64,000 bases of DNA from Chondrus crispus (taxonomy: Eukaryota; Rhodophyta; Florideophyceae; Gigartinales; Gigartinaceae), in assembly GCF_000350225.1 (NCBI RefSeq), contig NW_005178541.1, forward strand, positions 1 through 64,000, given 5' to 3'. Positions within the stretch are counted from its first letter, which is position 1, and each line of letters opens with the position of its first letter. The position numbers were made by a program, and so were the translations under genes. Of this stretch, positions 10,510 through 19,495 are shown piece by piece. The notes under the pieces were generated by a model that had not been told where the DNA came from, searched no databases, and was given only the letters and a program-made list of their open reading frames with translations.

Positions 10510-12582
10510 TTACCGACCAGTCTTGACGTGTTCCATGAACAACGCTCTAGATCGATGGGGCTCTCGGTCCATATCTGGCGTGGTGGTTAGATGTCTTTTC
10601 TTGTGCTCTGACCAATAATAGGCCTCCGGTCGCTCATGCATTAGTCTCCGGTCCTCTCTCCTCTGCCGTGCCCGCCACAGCGGAAAGAAAATCAACGAAA
10701 GCAGACTGGCCCCTGTAAATAATGATGCGTACCCACTCACATCAACAAACCACTGACCAGCGGGATAAGTCGAGTCCAAGTAATGTTCTTCTACAACAAA
10801 GCGGTTGAAATTGTAATACACACGGTACACGAGCCAATAGCCGAATATCGGTGTCACTTCATCCTGCCGTAGGTTCGTTGTCGAACTGCTTATGTCGAAT
10901 CGCTCTCCATCGTAGTCTATTACCGGCTGAAAACTAGCATACGTCTGCGTGTTGGGCCCGAGGAGAAGCATGTCTAAGTTCTCACCCACTTTGTTTTCTT
11001 CCGTTGACACGTTTCGGCCTACAAACATTTGCAGGGACTCCTCCGGCAGCAAGTCTTCCGTCGTTTTCAGTTTAAAGTACGGCCCTTTGCCCACTGGATT
11101 CCAGGTACTTCCGTCCCAGGCATATTTAATATCTACACCTCCAGTCCCAGTATTCAGCAATTTCGGAAAGAAGCCAAAGTAGAAGATATTGCATCCTTGC
11201 TCAGAGTCGATTTTCTCAAACTGTTCAAGCTCCAGGTCAGCAACTTTGACATTATCTACCTGCGAAGACAGAACACCAAGCTCCTCCATCTTCTTTTTCT
11301 TTTCGTTGAGTTGCCCATGCCAGAATGTGAGCGATCTGTTATCCAACGTGTTAATACTCTTCATGCATTGCAGAAAGTAATTGTCTGTGTACAGGTCGAG
11401 TATGGAACTGTCTCGGAAATCTGTGGAAGTTGCCATGACGGTCTTGCGACCAACGCGGTAGCAAGGCCTACATTGCGAGTTTTTCTCGCCCGAAGTGAGC
11501 TGATTCAAAGACTCAAGCGGAAAAGGATAGAAGTCCCCTACAGTCTTATTGCAATCCTCATTGCCAGGGTTGTCCCAAAATCGATCAACAACAGCCTCGA
11601 ACTCAGGACTTTGTCTGTCTGTCTGTGGCCCTTTAGGGTCTGCCCCACGGAAGTTGACGCCTTGCGCGTCGGTAAAATTGTACAGTTGTAAACGACTGAA
11701 GGGTATTCCGCGCTGCGATAGACAAATCGTCACAACAGGAGCTGGCAAACTGTCGCTGACTTGGGTGCGAATAAAGGACTCTGGGTTGATTTGTTTCTTT
11801 GTGAAGTCAACCGTGACAACTGCAATGGGAATGACAGACGCTAGCAGCAACAGGATGTAAACCCATAGTAGGAGCTTTTCCTTGGAACTGAGGTTGCCGT
11901 AGGTCGCAAAGCAAGAAGGATATTTTTGCTTCCTTTGGCCTCCTCTTGGGGGGGTCTGCCCGGAAGTCAAGATTGTCATAGACGGCCCAGAAGCATCTCT
12001 CTTGAGTTGCAGAGAACTTCTAAACCCCCCTGAGTTCCTTTTGGCCCTATTCTTGTTGTGTAGACTCGGAAGTGCAAGTGCATTTTCCGAAGAATCTTGT
12101 ACAACAACTGCATCGGACACTGAATTCTCAGCATCGGGGTCGTTCGGGATATCTGAAAGCCAATCAAGCTCCGCTCCGGAACCTTTGGAGACAGTGACGA
12201 CTTGCAGGGTTGTAAAGATACCTTGCTCTCCTTCTTTACATGCATCTAGTTCGGCCGTCGCGGCGTCAACCAGTGTTTCCAACTCGGCATCGTTCCTGTC
12301 CTTTAGAGCTGTCGAGAGACGTGAGATGAGCCCGCGCAGATAGTTTGCGGTATTGTTGCCTTGATGAGATTCGCGTTGAGCGACGGCGGGAATGATGTCA
12401 AAGGAGGCGGCATATATGAGCGTGGCGCGTCGGATGGTGCGGGCAAGTCGAGTTGTGTGCAGGACGTCAAGGTCGGCGCCGGCGGAGAGATTGGAGTCAT
12501 GTTGCACGGAGAGCGATTGCAGATAGAGGTTCGCATCATCCACGAAAGCTTGTGGTTCAGGGAGCGACGTCAGGTCCGACAT
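10510..12582 (-). CDS. Two-pass membrane protein resembling DEG/ENaC/ASIC channels
   Basis: 690 residues, one exon. Layout: cytosolic N-terminus of about 235 residues, membrane segment 1 (about 237-258, VYILLLLASVIPIAVVTV), a large extracellular loop (260-615) with Cys at 287, 344, 371, 374, 406 and 464 and several NxS/T sites, membrane segment 2 (about 616-636), and a short Arg-rich tail. Two spots match the amiloride-sensitive channel family (ASC): LPAPVVTICLSQ just after segment 1 (family fPavTiCn) and SLFTGASLLSL in segment 2, where GAS sits at the G/S-x-S selectivity filter. If correct, trimers would form a cation channel in the plasma membrane. The loop itself shows no clear family motif and the N-terminus is unusually long. 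Start chosen as the first ATG, with a TATA box about 80 bases upstream. Confidence 0.6.
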   Translation of the reverse strand: MSDLTSLPEPQAFVDDANLYLQSLSVQHDSNLSAGADLDVLHTTRLARTIRRATLIYAASFDIIPAVAQRESHQGNNTANYLRGLISRLSTALKDRNDAELETLVDAATAELDACKEGEQGIFTTLQVVTVSKGSGAELDWLSDIPNDPDAENSVSDAVVVQDSSENALALPSLHNKNRAKRNSGGFRSSLQLKRDASGPSMTILTSGQTPPRGGQRKQKYPSCFATYGNLSSKEKLLLWVYILLLLASVIPIAVVTVDFTKKQINPESFIRTQVSDSLPAPVVTICLSQRGIPFSRLQLYNFTDAQGVNFRGADPKGPQTDRQSPEFEAVVDRFWDNPGNEDCNKTVGDFYPFPLESLNQLTSGEKNSQCRPCYRVGRKTVMATSTDFRDSSILDLYTDNYFLQCMKSINTLDNRSLTFWHGQLNEKKKKMEELGVLSSQVDNVKVADLELEQFEKIDSEQGCNIFYFGFFPKLLNTGTGGVDIKYAWDGSTWNPVGKGPYFKLKTTEDLLPEESLQMFVGRNVSTEENKVGENLDMLLLGPNTQTYASFQPVIDYDGERFDISSSTTNLRQDEVTPIFGYWLVYRVYYNFNRFVVEEHYLDSTYPAGQWFVDVSGYASLFTGASLLSLIFFPLWRARQRREDRRLMHERPEAYYWSEHKKRHLTTTPDMDREPHRSRALFMEHVKTGR

Positions 12583-12659
12583 GGAGGTGCGTGTTCAGAG
12601 AGAAGATTTGGAGCCGGTGAGTGAATGGAGGCTGTGTTGTCGGTAGGCGTTGCGTCGGT

Positions 12660-12668
12660 AATTTATAT
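12660..12668 (-). promoter_or_regulatory. TATA box of the DEG/ENaC-like gene
   Basis: On the minus strand the sequence reads GTATATAAATTACC about 80 bases before the start codon at 12582. Confidence 0.55.
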
Positions 12669-12741
12669 ACGGCTGCGAAAGGATGGTGCAGTCGTGGATG
12701 TCATCTGCATATGAGGCGATATAAAGGGTGAGGGCCTTTCT

Positions 12742-12860
12742 ACCTGGCACTTATCCAGTCTTGCACATTTGTATAACATAGGTTTTTACCTTTTTACCTT
12801 TCTACTTGCTGGCACTTATCCAGTGCAGTCCTGTACATTTGTATACCATAGGGTTTTGCT
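12742..12860 (+). repeat. Two-copy tandem repeat, about 55 bp unit
   Basis: CTGGCACTTATCCAGT followed by ACATTTGTATA, CATAGG and TTTT occurs twice (about 12743 and 12810) with small differences, upstream of the DEG/ENaC-like gene. Confidence 0.7.
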
Positions 12861-12940
12861 TGTCGGTCGGCAGTGATTAGCCTCTTTATTTATTCAGAAA
12901 CAATATCTGTATATTTTTACATAGATATAAAGCTAAAGTT

Positions 12941-13300
12941 GTGCAGGGAGAGCTATACAGGGAGAAAATCCGCCGGGTAGGCCGTTCTACCTCGGCGGAT
13001 TTTCGTATTTTGGAAAACCTAGCCGACTACTTCACCAAACCACTCGGACCCCAACGTACACGGCACCTCCTCCGTAACCTTAGCATCGTCGCCCCAAAAC
13101 CCCTATTGGCGAACCCGGGGACTGTCTGACCGCACAATCACATTCGCCAATAGCCATTTTGTAGTGTCAGACCGCACAGGACAGCCTGTCCTATACAGGA
13201 CAGACTTAACCCACGAGCGACGACGAGTAAACGAGGAGTCATCGGTCTCCAGTTCACACATTTTGAATAAAGAAAATTGTTGTACTGTAAAGGGGGAGAG
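12941..13300 (+). mobile_element. Copia 3' remnant with LTR
   Basis: 12941-13129 encodes the very end of a copia polyprotein (ENLADYFTKPLGPQRTRHLL). It is followed by a G-rich tract and a likely LTR from about 13124 (TGTCTGACCGCAC) to about 13300, which contains an AATAAA. The LTR has the same layout as the 112-bp LTR of the whole-looking element at 35.7 kb: an inverted GACAG/CTGTC block, then CCCACGAG, then GACGACGAGTAAA. So the two belong to related families. Broken and 5'-truncated; older than the 35.7 kb copy. Confidence 0.75.
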
Positions 13301-13369
13301 TATGTTCATTCACATCGTACGTAGCGAAGATTGGCATGTGTTAAACACAAGCTACTCATTCGTTACTGA

Positions 13370-13467
13370 GGGTACCGGTACCCCGGGTGGTCACTGTGAT
13401 GGTCCCATCACAACCAGATATTGGTGTCAAACTTATTCCCAGGAATAAGTTTGACACCAATATCTGG
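13370..13467. repeat. Cluster of three palindromes
   Basis: 13370-13383 is GGGTACCGGTACCC. Near 13396-13411 GTGATGG and CCATCAC face each other. 13414-13467 has perfect 26-base arms (13414-13439 and 13442-13467) around a 2-base spacer. Confidence 0.9.
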
Positions 13468-13715
13468 CCTGTGGTTTTCATCGTTACGTTCTCGCGATTG
13501 GTTGGTGCCTGTAGAGACTGGTGTGACTACCTTTTGAGACGACTTTGTAGGTGAGAAACATCACCAACCATGCTTTACTTACAGTATTCTCAGTTTCTGC
13601 CCTACATAACGCATGAACATGCTGTTTAACTTTTTTTTTGAGTTGTCGACAAAGTAGCGAGGGCCGTGCACTTCGACAAGTAAATTTATTTTGCGGGCGA
13701 TAGGATTCAGATGTG

Positions 13716-14135
13716 TTTAGCGAGTGGGTTTCAAAATGATGGGAGGGATACATACCTAGCACAGGACCCGTACGAGGCAGTAATTGCCCCAGAGGAGTGT
13801 GCGACGGTATTGTGATCTCGCATGAGTGATCGTGAGCTTTGATTGGAGCGAGGGTCGCCAAAGGGCACATTCCTGAGTTGTCACAAAAACAGAGCGGCCG
13901 TGTGGGAATAGTTTCCCGTTAGCGAATGGTTTCAAAATGATGAAAGCAATACACGCGTGCCTAGCTAGCACAGGACCAGAACGAGCCGGTAATGCCCCAG
14001 AGAAGTAAAGTAAGTGTGCGAAGGTATGGTGATATCTCCGGTGAGTGATTTCGTGGGCTTTGATTGGAGCGAGGGTCGCCAAAGGGCACATCCCTGAGTT
14101 GTCACATAAAAACCGAGCGGCCAAATGTTGAACAG
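13716..14135. repeat. Tandem duplication, about 205 bp unit
   Basis: 13716-13918 and 13919-14135 are diverged direct copies. Both begin TTAGCGA.TGG and contain TTTCAAAATGATG, CTAGCACAGGACC and GGAGCGAGGGTCGCCAAAGG. No gene is recognised in either copy. Confidence 0.8.
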
Positions 14136-14285
14136 TTTCTCGATATGAGCATGCATACTTGTACAGCCTGTATATGCTTGCATACAGCACTGCTGGCTAG
14201 GGCCCTGGTTCCTTATTCTTGTAGCGAGAATATCTTCATAAGGGAGAGGACGCGTCTTTTTCGTACAGTACCTTACTCTTTTTTG

Positions 14286-14327
14286 GGGTTAGTCACATTT
14301 TACATCGATGTAAAATGTGACCAACCC
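14286..14327. repeat. 42-bp palindrome
   Basis: Arms of 20 bases with one mismatch, centred on TACATCGATGTA. Between two regions without genes. Confidence 0.9.
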
Positions 14328-14571
14328 TCTTTTTTGCGTGTGCTTCACTGAAATATGCGTCTATTATACTCTACAAGGCAAATTCGCTCCGATCAATGGC
14401 AAGGCAATGTCTGCTTTTAACTGTTGCCTTCTCCCTAGGCTTTCCAGACTTACGATGTAACTTTATGGTGCCCTGGTCTGTACGGTGTGATTTTCGCATT
14501 TTGACCCAAATTATATGACCGAAATGCTAAACCTTCTACTCGCGCGAAGTAGAGCGGGAGTTTGACTACCC

Positions 14572-16030
14572 TTGAAGGGTACCAGCGGCGGTGCTGGTGA
14601 GGGTTCGGGGAGCGAAGGGCGAAGGCTCTACAAGCCACCTCCAGGCAACGGTGGAACGCGCGCGCGACGTGCGCTAAGCGTCGTTCTACAGGACACCCTA
14701 CGACTTACGCACAGTGCGCTTGCCCGGTGTAAGGACCGCCACGTACGCCGCCCCGCCGACAAGGGTCAGGTACGAAACGTCACCACGACGGCACGTGGCC
14801 CGCACGGTACCCCGAGCCGCGCTCCACCCCAAGACGCCCGCCGCAAATCCACTCCCTCACGGTCCCCCCGCCCACGCGACCATGTGCGCCCGTCGCAGCC
14901 GCCACCCCCGTCCTACTCCTCGCCCCATCCGCCCTGCTGTCCATCCACATGCCGCGCGCGTCGCAGTGCCTCCCAATTTCGTCCAATTGCCTTTATCTTC
15001 CCGCTTCTCCGTCTGTCGCGCCTTGCCCCCTCCAATTGCCACGTGTCCGGGAATTTCCGCCCTGGAATTTCCGCCCTGGAATTTCCGCCCTCACCCTCGC
15101 TGCTGCACGCGCCGCACTCGCTGCCCCTGCCAGTCTCAACTCGAGCCCCCCGCTCTCTTGCCCGCACTGTTGGTGTCATACAGATGGCAACCCGATCCTC
15201 GACCCCCGCGCCGGAGAGCCCGTTGTTCCGCCCCCCGCCGTCACCGCGTACGGTCTCGCCCCGGATGCTCACTCAGCCGCGTGCGCGTGCCCGTCCTTCG
15301 AAGCGGCGCAATCCGCACTCCGACAAGGAGCACAGCTCGCGGCAGTCGTGCGCCCCCCTCATGGCCTCATCCCAGGCGTCGAACGGTGGACGCACGCTTA
15401 TTTCCTCGCCGCAGCCACCCCTACTTTCCCCCGCATACCCGCTCATACCAAGCTGGTTCATGAAGACCTTGCCATCACAAATGCTCCTACCCCAGCTGCC
15501 GCCTGCGCATTTGATCCCTCCGCTGCTGCTGCTGGCGTCGCCTACCGCCTCACCCGCGAGGCTGCCCACCTCCTGAACCGCCGCACCCCCTACCGCCGTA
15601 CCTATGCCTGTTCGCGTCGCACTTGCGACGACCCTCAGGGCTCACGCCCACGCCCTTCTGTCCCAGCCTTCACCCCGCTCTCCAATGCCTTGTCTGTCCA
15701 CCTCTGCTGCCGTTGCGTTCCCTACAACTTGCATACCCAGCAAGCTCTCATATGCTGCTGCAGCCCCCCGGCCCGGCCCGGCTTCCCGCCCTGCTCTCGA
15801 ACCCACGCCTCCGGCTCCCGCATCTATTGCCCCCTCCGCCGTGTTACATCCCTTGCCCCCACAGGCCCCGTCAAATCCTCTTCCGGCCGACTGGTCACCT
15901 TCCTCACCCCTCGCATCCTCTGATCGTTCTACTGTCCCGCCTTCCTCTGCCCAATGCCGCGTGTTAATCTGCACGCATGGAATCCACAAAGGGAAGCTTC
16001 TTGTGCCGCAAATCTCGTGTTACAGAGTAA
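14572..16030 (+). other. GC-rich, C-rich-strand block; no convincing gene
   Basis: Long open frames exist in all three plus frames (for example 14949-15923, 324 codons). This is expected where TAA/TAG/TGA are rare. The most protein-like stretch is in the 14949 frame at about 15180-15580 (contains GVERWTHAYFLAAATP and RLTREAAHLLNRR), which could be a real exon or a coding remnant. No family recognised. The frames end before 16030, after which composition becomes normal. Confidence 0.3.
15050..15092 (+). repeat. Short tandem repeat, 14-bp unit, three copies
   Basis: GGAATTTCCGCCCT is repeated three times head to tail within the GC-rich block. The unit length is not a multiple of three, which argues against constrained coding there. 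Confidence 0.9.
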
Positions 16031-16090
16031 AGTCTCGATAAGCTAAGCGTACCTGATATGATGAACTGTCTCGGTACAGCACCCTTGGTA

Positions 16091-16443
16091 CAGTGGATCC
16101 TCGCTAACTGCATGCTCGGTTTCTGCATATTCTCGATTACTGCATGCGTTCGTCAGCTACCGGCTGCGGAGCGGCGATTCCAGCATGATATTGAACTGCA
16201 TACCGCATAACTGCATGAAGAAAGTGATCCTTAATCATATCGAACCCTCATACAAAGGCTTACTATTATAACAGATACAAGTATGCAGTGCTTCGGACCG
16301 CCATCGGTGCTTCATCACGTGCTTCATCACCACCGTCGGACGCGGATATCTGATTTTTGAATAACATTGAGGCGTTTGGACACTTCGACAAGTGCATACG
16401 AAAACCCTCACACTTTTCATATGCAGTTAGCGAGGATTCACTG
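16091..16443. mobile_element. Pogo-type MITE, 353 bp, TA target site
   Basis: Terminal inverted repeats of about 25 bp: the left end starts CAGTGGATCCTCGCTAACTG and the right end, read from outside, starts CAGTGAATCCTCGCTAACTG. TA flanks both sides (16089-16090 and 16444-16445), the signature of Tc1/mariner-pogo insertion. The CAGT start and the GCTAACTGCAT stretch resemble pogo ends. No coding sequence, so it is non-autonomous. A pogo-family enzyme would have moved it; the remnants at 2.5 and 40.6 kb have different or unknown ends. Confidence 0.85.
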
Positions 16444-16831
16444 TACCCGTAAAACGGGTACACGTGTACACGAGCTGTTCCGCCGCCGTGAACTGCCTCG
16501 GTAAGGCGAACTTACCTTGCTACCTGGGTAAGGTGTCGCTTCCGAGTCGGAAGCGCCACATTTCGGTTCACGATATCGAGACTTTACTCTGTAAACAATC
16601 ACATCGCTTCGACAGCAGTGATACAGTATGTGCTGTAGACAATGGTCAAAAACGTGTACAACGTGTCCACGTGCGCAGAAACTCTCGATGCTTACACCTC
16701 CTCCTTACACTTGCACGTTGTCGCCCTCGCCATCCGCCTACGCGCACAACCCAGCTCCTCGCCTACAAACTTGTATACGGCCCCTGTTTGCTTCCATCCC
16801 CACCGCCTTCCCCCGCCCACCGCGCCGCACC

Positions 16832-19495
16832 ATGCTCCGCCTCATCCTCTCGGCGCCGCGCCGTCTCCGTCTCCTCTACCACCGCGCGCTCGCGCGCGCG
16901 GGAAACCCGGTCTCCTCCTATGTACTCGCTTGCCACCTCCTCCGCCTCCGCGCCCCGCCGCCGCTCGCCGACCGCCTCCTCCTCCACGCCGCCCAAGCCG
17001 GCCTCCCGCGTGCCATTCTGCGTCTGGCCGCCATCGCCCGCTCGCGCGGCCACCTCCTCCGCGCCCGCCATTGGTACGCCCGTGCGGCGCGCGAGCGCGG
17101 TTGCGCCCCCGCCATGCTCGCCCTGGCCGCCCTGCACGCCGCCAACGGCGCGGAGGCCCCCGCGCGAACCTGGCTTGAGATGGCGGCGCGCACCGGCTGC
17201 GCGGCCGCGCGCCACGCCATAGCGGTCCAGCTCGAGCAGAACGGCGGCGAGGACGCACGTGTGGAGAGCCTGTACAAGCAGGCGGCGAGACAAGGCCACG
17301 CAGACGCCATGGCAAAGGTCGCGGCGCAGCTGCTTAGCAAGGACAGGCACGGCGCAAGCGTCGCACGAGCGGCGAGGCTGCTGAGAAGGGCCGTGCGCGG
17401 CGGGAGTGTTGAGGCCATGGTGCCGCTGGGGAAGCTGTTCGAGACGGGGGCGGGGGGCGTGCTGGTGGACAAGAAGGCGGCCGTGAATTTGTACGAGAAA
17501 TGCTTGCAGCGATGTGGGGATGCGGAGGCGATGGACCGGCTTGCGGAGGTGCTGCGCGTTGGGGTGGAGGGAGTGCCGCAGGATATAGGGAGGGCTGTGC
17601 AGTTGTATGAACGGGCAGTGGAGAAGGGGAGCGCGAGCGCCGCCACGCACTTGGCCAGCGTGCTGGAGGACGGGTGCGAGGGAGTGGCGAAGGACTTAAG
17701 AAGAGCCGGGGAGCTCTATGCCATCGGGATGGAGGCGGGCGTGGTGCGGGCGATGACCGGGCTGGCGTACGTCCTGGAGAAGGGAGGCGAGGGCGTGGAC
17801 CGGGACTCGGTGCGCGCTCTGGCGATATATGAGCGCGCCGCGGAGGGGAAAGATACGATGGCGATGAACAACCTCGCGTTCATGTTGACGGACGGGACCG
17901 CGGGGGTGCAGCGGGATGTGCAGCGCGCAGTGATGTGGTATGAGCGAGCGGTAGAGGACGGGGATATCGTCGCGATGAACAACCTGGCGTGCCTGTTCCG
18001 CGACGGCGGGGACGGGCTCCCGCCGGACGCGGCGCGGGCGGTGGCGTTGTTTGAGCGCGCTATTGAAGGGGGTGACGTCGACGCGCTTGCAAACTTGGCG
18101 CGACTGTTGGAGGACGGGGGGGCGGATGGTAAGGGCCGGGACCTCGCCAGGGCGACCGAGCTGTACGAGTCCGCGGCTGCAGCCGGTGACCTCAACGCGA
18201 CGTACAACTTGGCCGAGCTGCTGCGGCGCGGCGCGCCGGGGCTAGAGACGGACGTCGCGCGCGCGGTGTGGCTGTACGAGAAGGCCATCGCCGGCGGGCA
18301 CGTCGACGCCATGAGCGTGCTCGCATCCGTGCTGGAGGACGGCGTCCCGGGCGTGCCTCGCGACATTTCCCGCGCGGTGGAGCTGTACGAGCTGGCGATT
18401 GCAGAGGGGGATTTTTTCGCCATGAATAACCTTGGCTTCCTGCTAATGACGGGCGTGCAGGGCCTCGACCGCGACATTTCGAGGTCTGTTTCGCTGTTCG
18501 AGCAGGCGAGCGAGGCGGGCTACGTTACTGCGATGTACAACCTGGCCGCGCTGCTCGGGCGCGGCGCGCAGGGGGTAGAGCGCGACTCGGTGCGAGCTGC
18601 CGCGCTGTACGAGCAAGCCATCGACTGCGGGGATGTCGACGCGCTGAGCGGACTTGCGCGCCTGCTGGAGGACGGGGATGAGAGTCTCCCATGCGACGCG
18701 CCGCGCGCGAAGGAGCTGTACGAGCGCGCGGTTGACGCCGGCGACTTGTACTCGCTGAACAACCTTGCGCGGCTGTTGCGCGTCGGCGCGACCGGCGTGC
18801 CTCGCGACGCGCCCCGCGCGCTGGCGCTGTATCGGCGGGCGGTGGACGAGGGCAGCGCGGGCAGCGGGGCGGAGACGCCGCTGGTGGGCGACCGGACGGG
18901 TGAGGCCGGGCGTACCTCGGAACAGCAGGACAAGGTGGTGGACGGGCGCGTGATAGTGGCCCTTTACAACGTGGCCGGGCTGCTGTTCCAGGGGGCGGAG
19001 GGCGTGGAGCGTGACGTGGAGCAAGCGATGGGGTGCCTGCGGCGTGGCCTGCAGAACGGGACGAGGGGCGCCGTACAGATCCTGCTGGAGCTGGTGGCGC
19101 ACGGCACGGGCGAGTTCGGGTTCACGGTCACGATGGCGCTGGAGGTGCTAGAGGGGGTGGAGACTCGTGCCAAATATGACGCGATGCTCGCTGTGAGCAG
19201 ACTGCTGGCGAAGGGGTCGGGGGGCGTGGAGTTGGATGCGCGGCGTGCGAGTGGGTTGCTACTGCAGGTCATACAGGATACCGGCAGCGCGGAGGCGATG
19301 GTCGAGCTGGCGAATCTTGTCGCGTTTGGCGAGGAGGGCGTGGATAAGGATGCAGTTGAGGCTGTCGAGCTGTACCGCCAGGCGGCGAAGGAGGGTTACC
19401 CCGGCGCGGGGCGTATCCTCACGCAGTTTCTTGACGAGGGTGGGCGCGGCGTGTGCGCGAATGCTGGCGGGGTGGAGCGGTTGAGATTGGGGTAG
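16832..19495 (+). CDS. SEL1-like repeat protein
   Basis: 887 residues from the ATG at 16832; the frame is open back to 16628, but the extra N-terminus has poor composition. The N-terminus is Arg/Leu-rich (MLRLILSAPRRLRLLYHRALARAG) and could be an organelle targeting sequence or an anchor. From about residue 200 on, a 36-residue helical repeat recurs about 16 times, close to AMNNLAxLLxDGxxGVxRDxxRAVxLYERAVExGD, which is the SEL1-like repeat (a TPR relative). The N-terminal 200 residues hold weaker repeats. SEL1 proteins act as scaffolds for protein complexes, for example in ER-associated degradation, but this protein lacks the other SEL1L/Hrd3 domains visible in that family, so its partner is unknown. 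GC-rich, single exon, C-terminus complete. Confidence 0.9.
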   Translation: MLRLILSAPRRLRLLYHRALARAGNPVSSYVLACHLLRLRAPPPLADRLLLHAAQAGLPRAILRLAAIARSRGHLLRARHWYARAARERGCAPAMLALAALHAANGAEAPARTWLEMAARTGCAAARHAIAVQLEQNGGEDARVESLYKQAARQGHADAMAKVAAQLLSKDRHGASVARAARLLRRAVRGGSVEAMVPLGKLFETGAGGVLVDKKAAVNLYEKCLQRCGDAEAMDRLAEVLRVGVEGVPQDIGRAVQLYERAVEKGSASAATHLASVLEDGCEGVAKDLRRAGELYAIGMEAGVVRAMTGLAYVLEKGGEGVDRDSVRALAIYERAAEGKDTMAMNNLAFMLTDGTAGVQRDVQRAVMWYERAVEDGDIVAMNNLACLFRDGGDGLPPDAARAVALFERAIEGGDVDALANLARLLEDGGADGKGRDLARATELYESAAAAGDLNATYNLAELLRRGAPGLETDVARAVWLYEKAIAGGHVDAMSVLASVLEDGVPGVPRDISRAVELYELAIAEGDFFAMNNLGFLLMTGVQGLDRDISRSVSLFEQASEAGYVTAMYNLAALLGRGAQGVERDSVRAAALYEQAIDCGDVDALSGLARLLEDGDESLPCDAPRAKELYERAVDAGDLYSLNNLARLLRVGATGVPRDAPRALALYRRAVDEGSAGSGAETPLVGDRTGEAGRTSEQQDKVVDGRVIVALYNVAGLLFQGAEGVERDVEQAMGCLRRGLQNGTRGAVQILLELVAHGTGEFGFTVTMALEVLEGVETRAKYDAMLAVSRLLAKGSGGVELDARRASGLLLQVIQDTGSAEAMVELANLVAFGEEGVDKDAVEAVELYRQAAKEGYPGAGRILTQFLDEGGRGVCANAGGVERLRLG

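Noticed and set aside
14572-15576. 334-codon plus frame in the GC-rich block
   Set aside because: Overlaps two other long frames, is Pro/Arg/Ser-rich without domains, and is crossed by a 14-bp repeat that ignores frame. Explained by GC content.
16763-17650. 295-codon minus frame
   Set aside because: Antisense shadow of the SEL1-repeat gene, whose repeats are clear on the plus strand.
17716-18477. 253-codon minus frame
   Set aside because: Antisense shadow created by the 108-bp periodicity of the SEL1 repeats.
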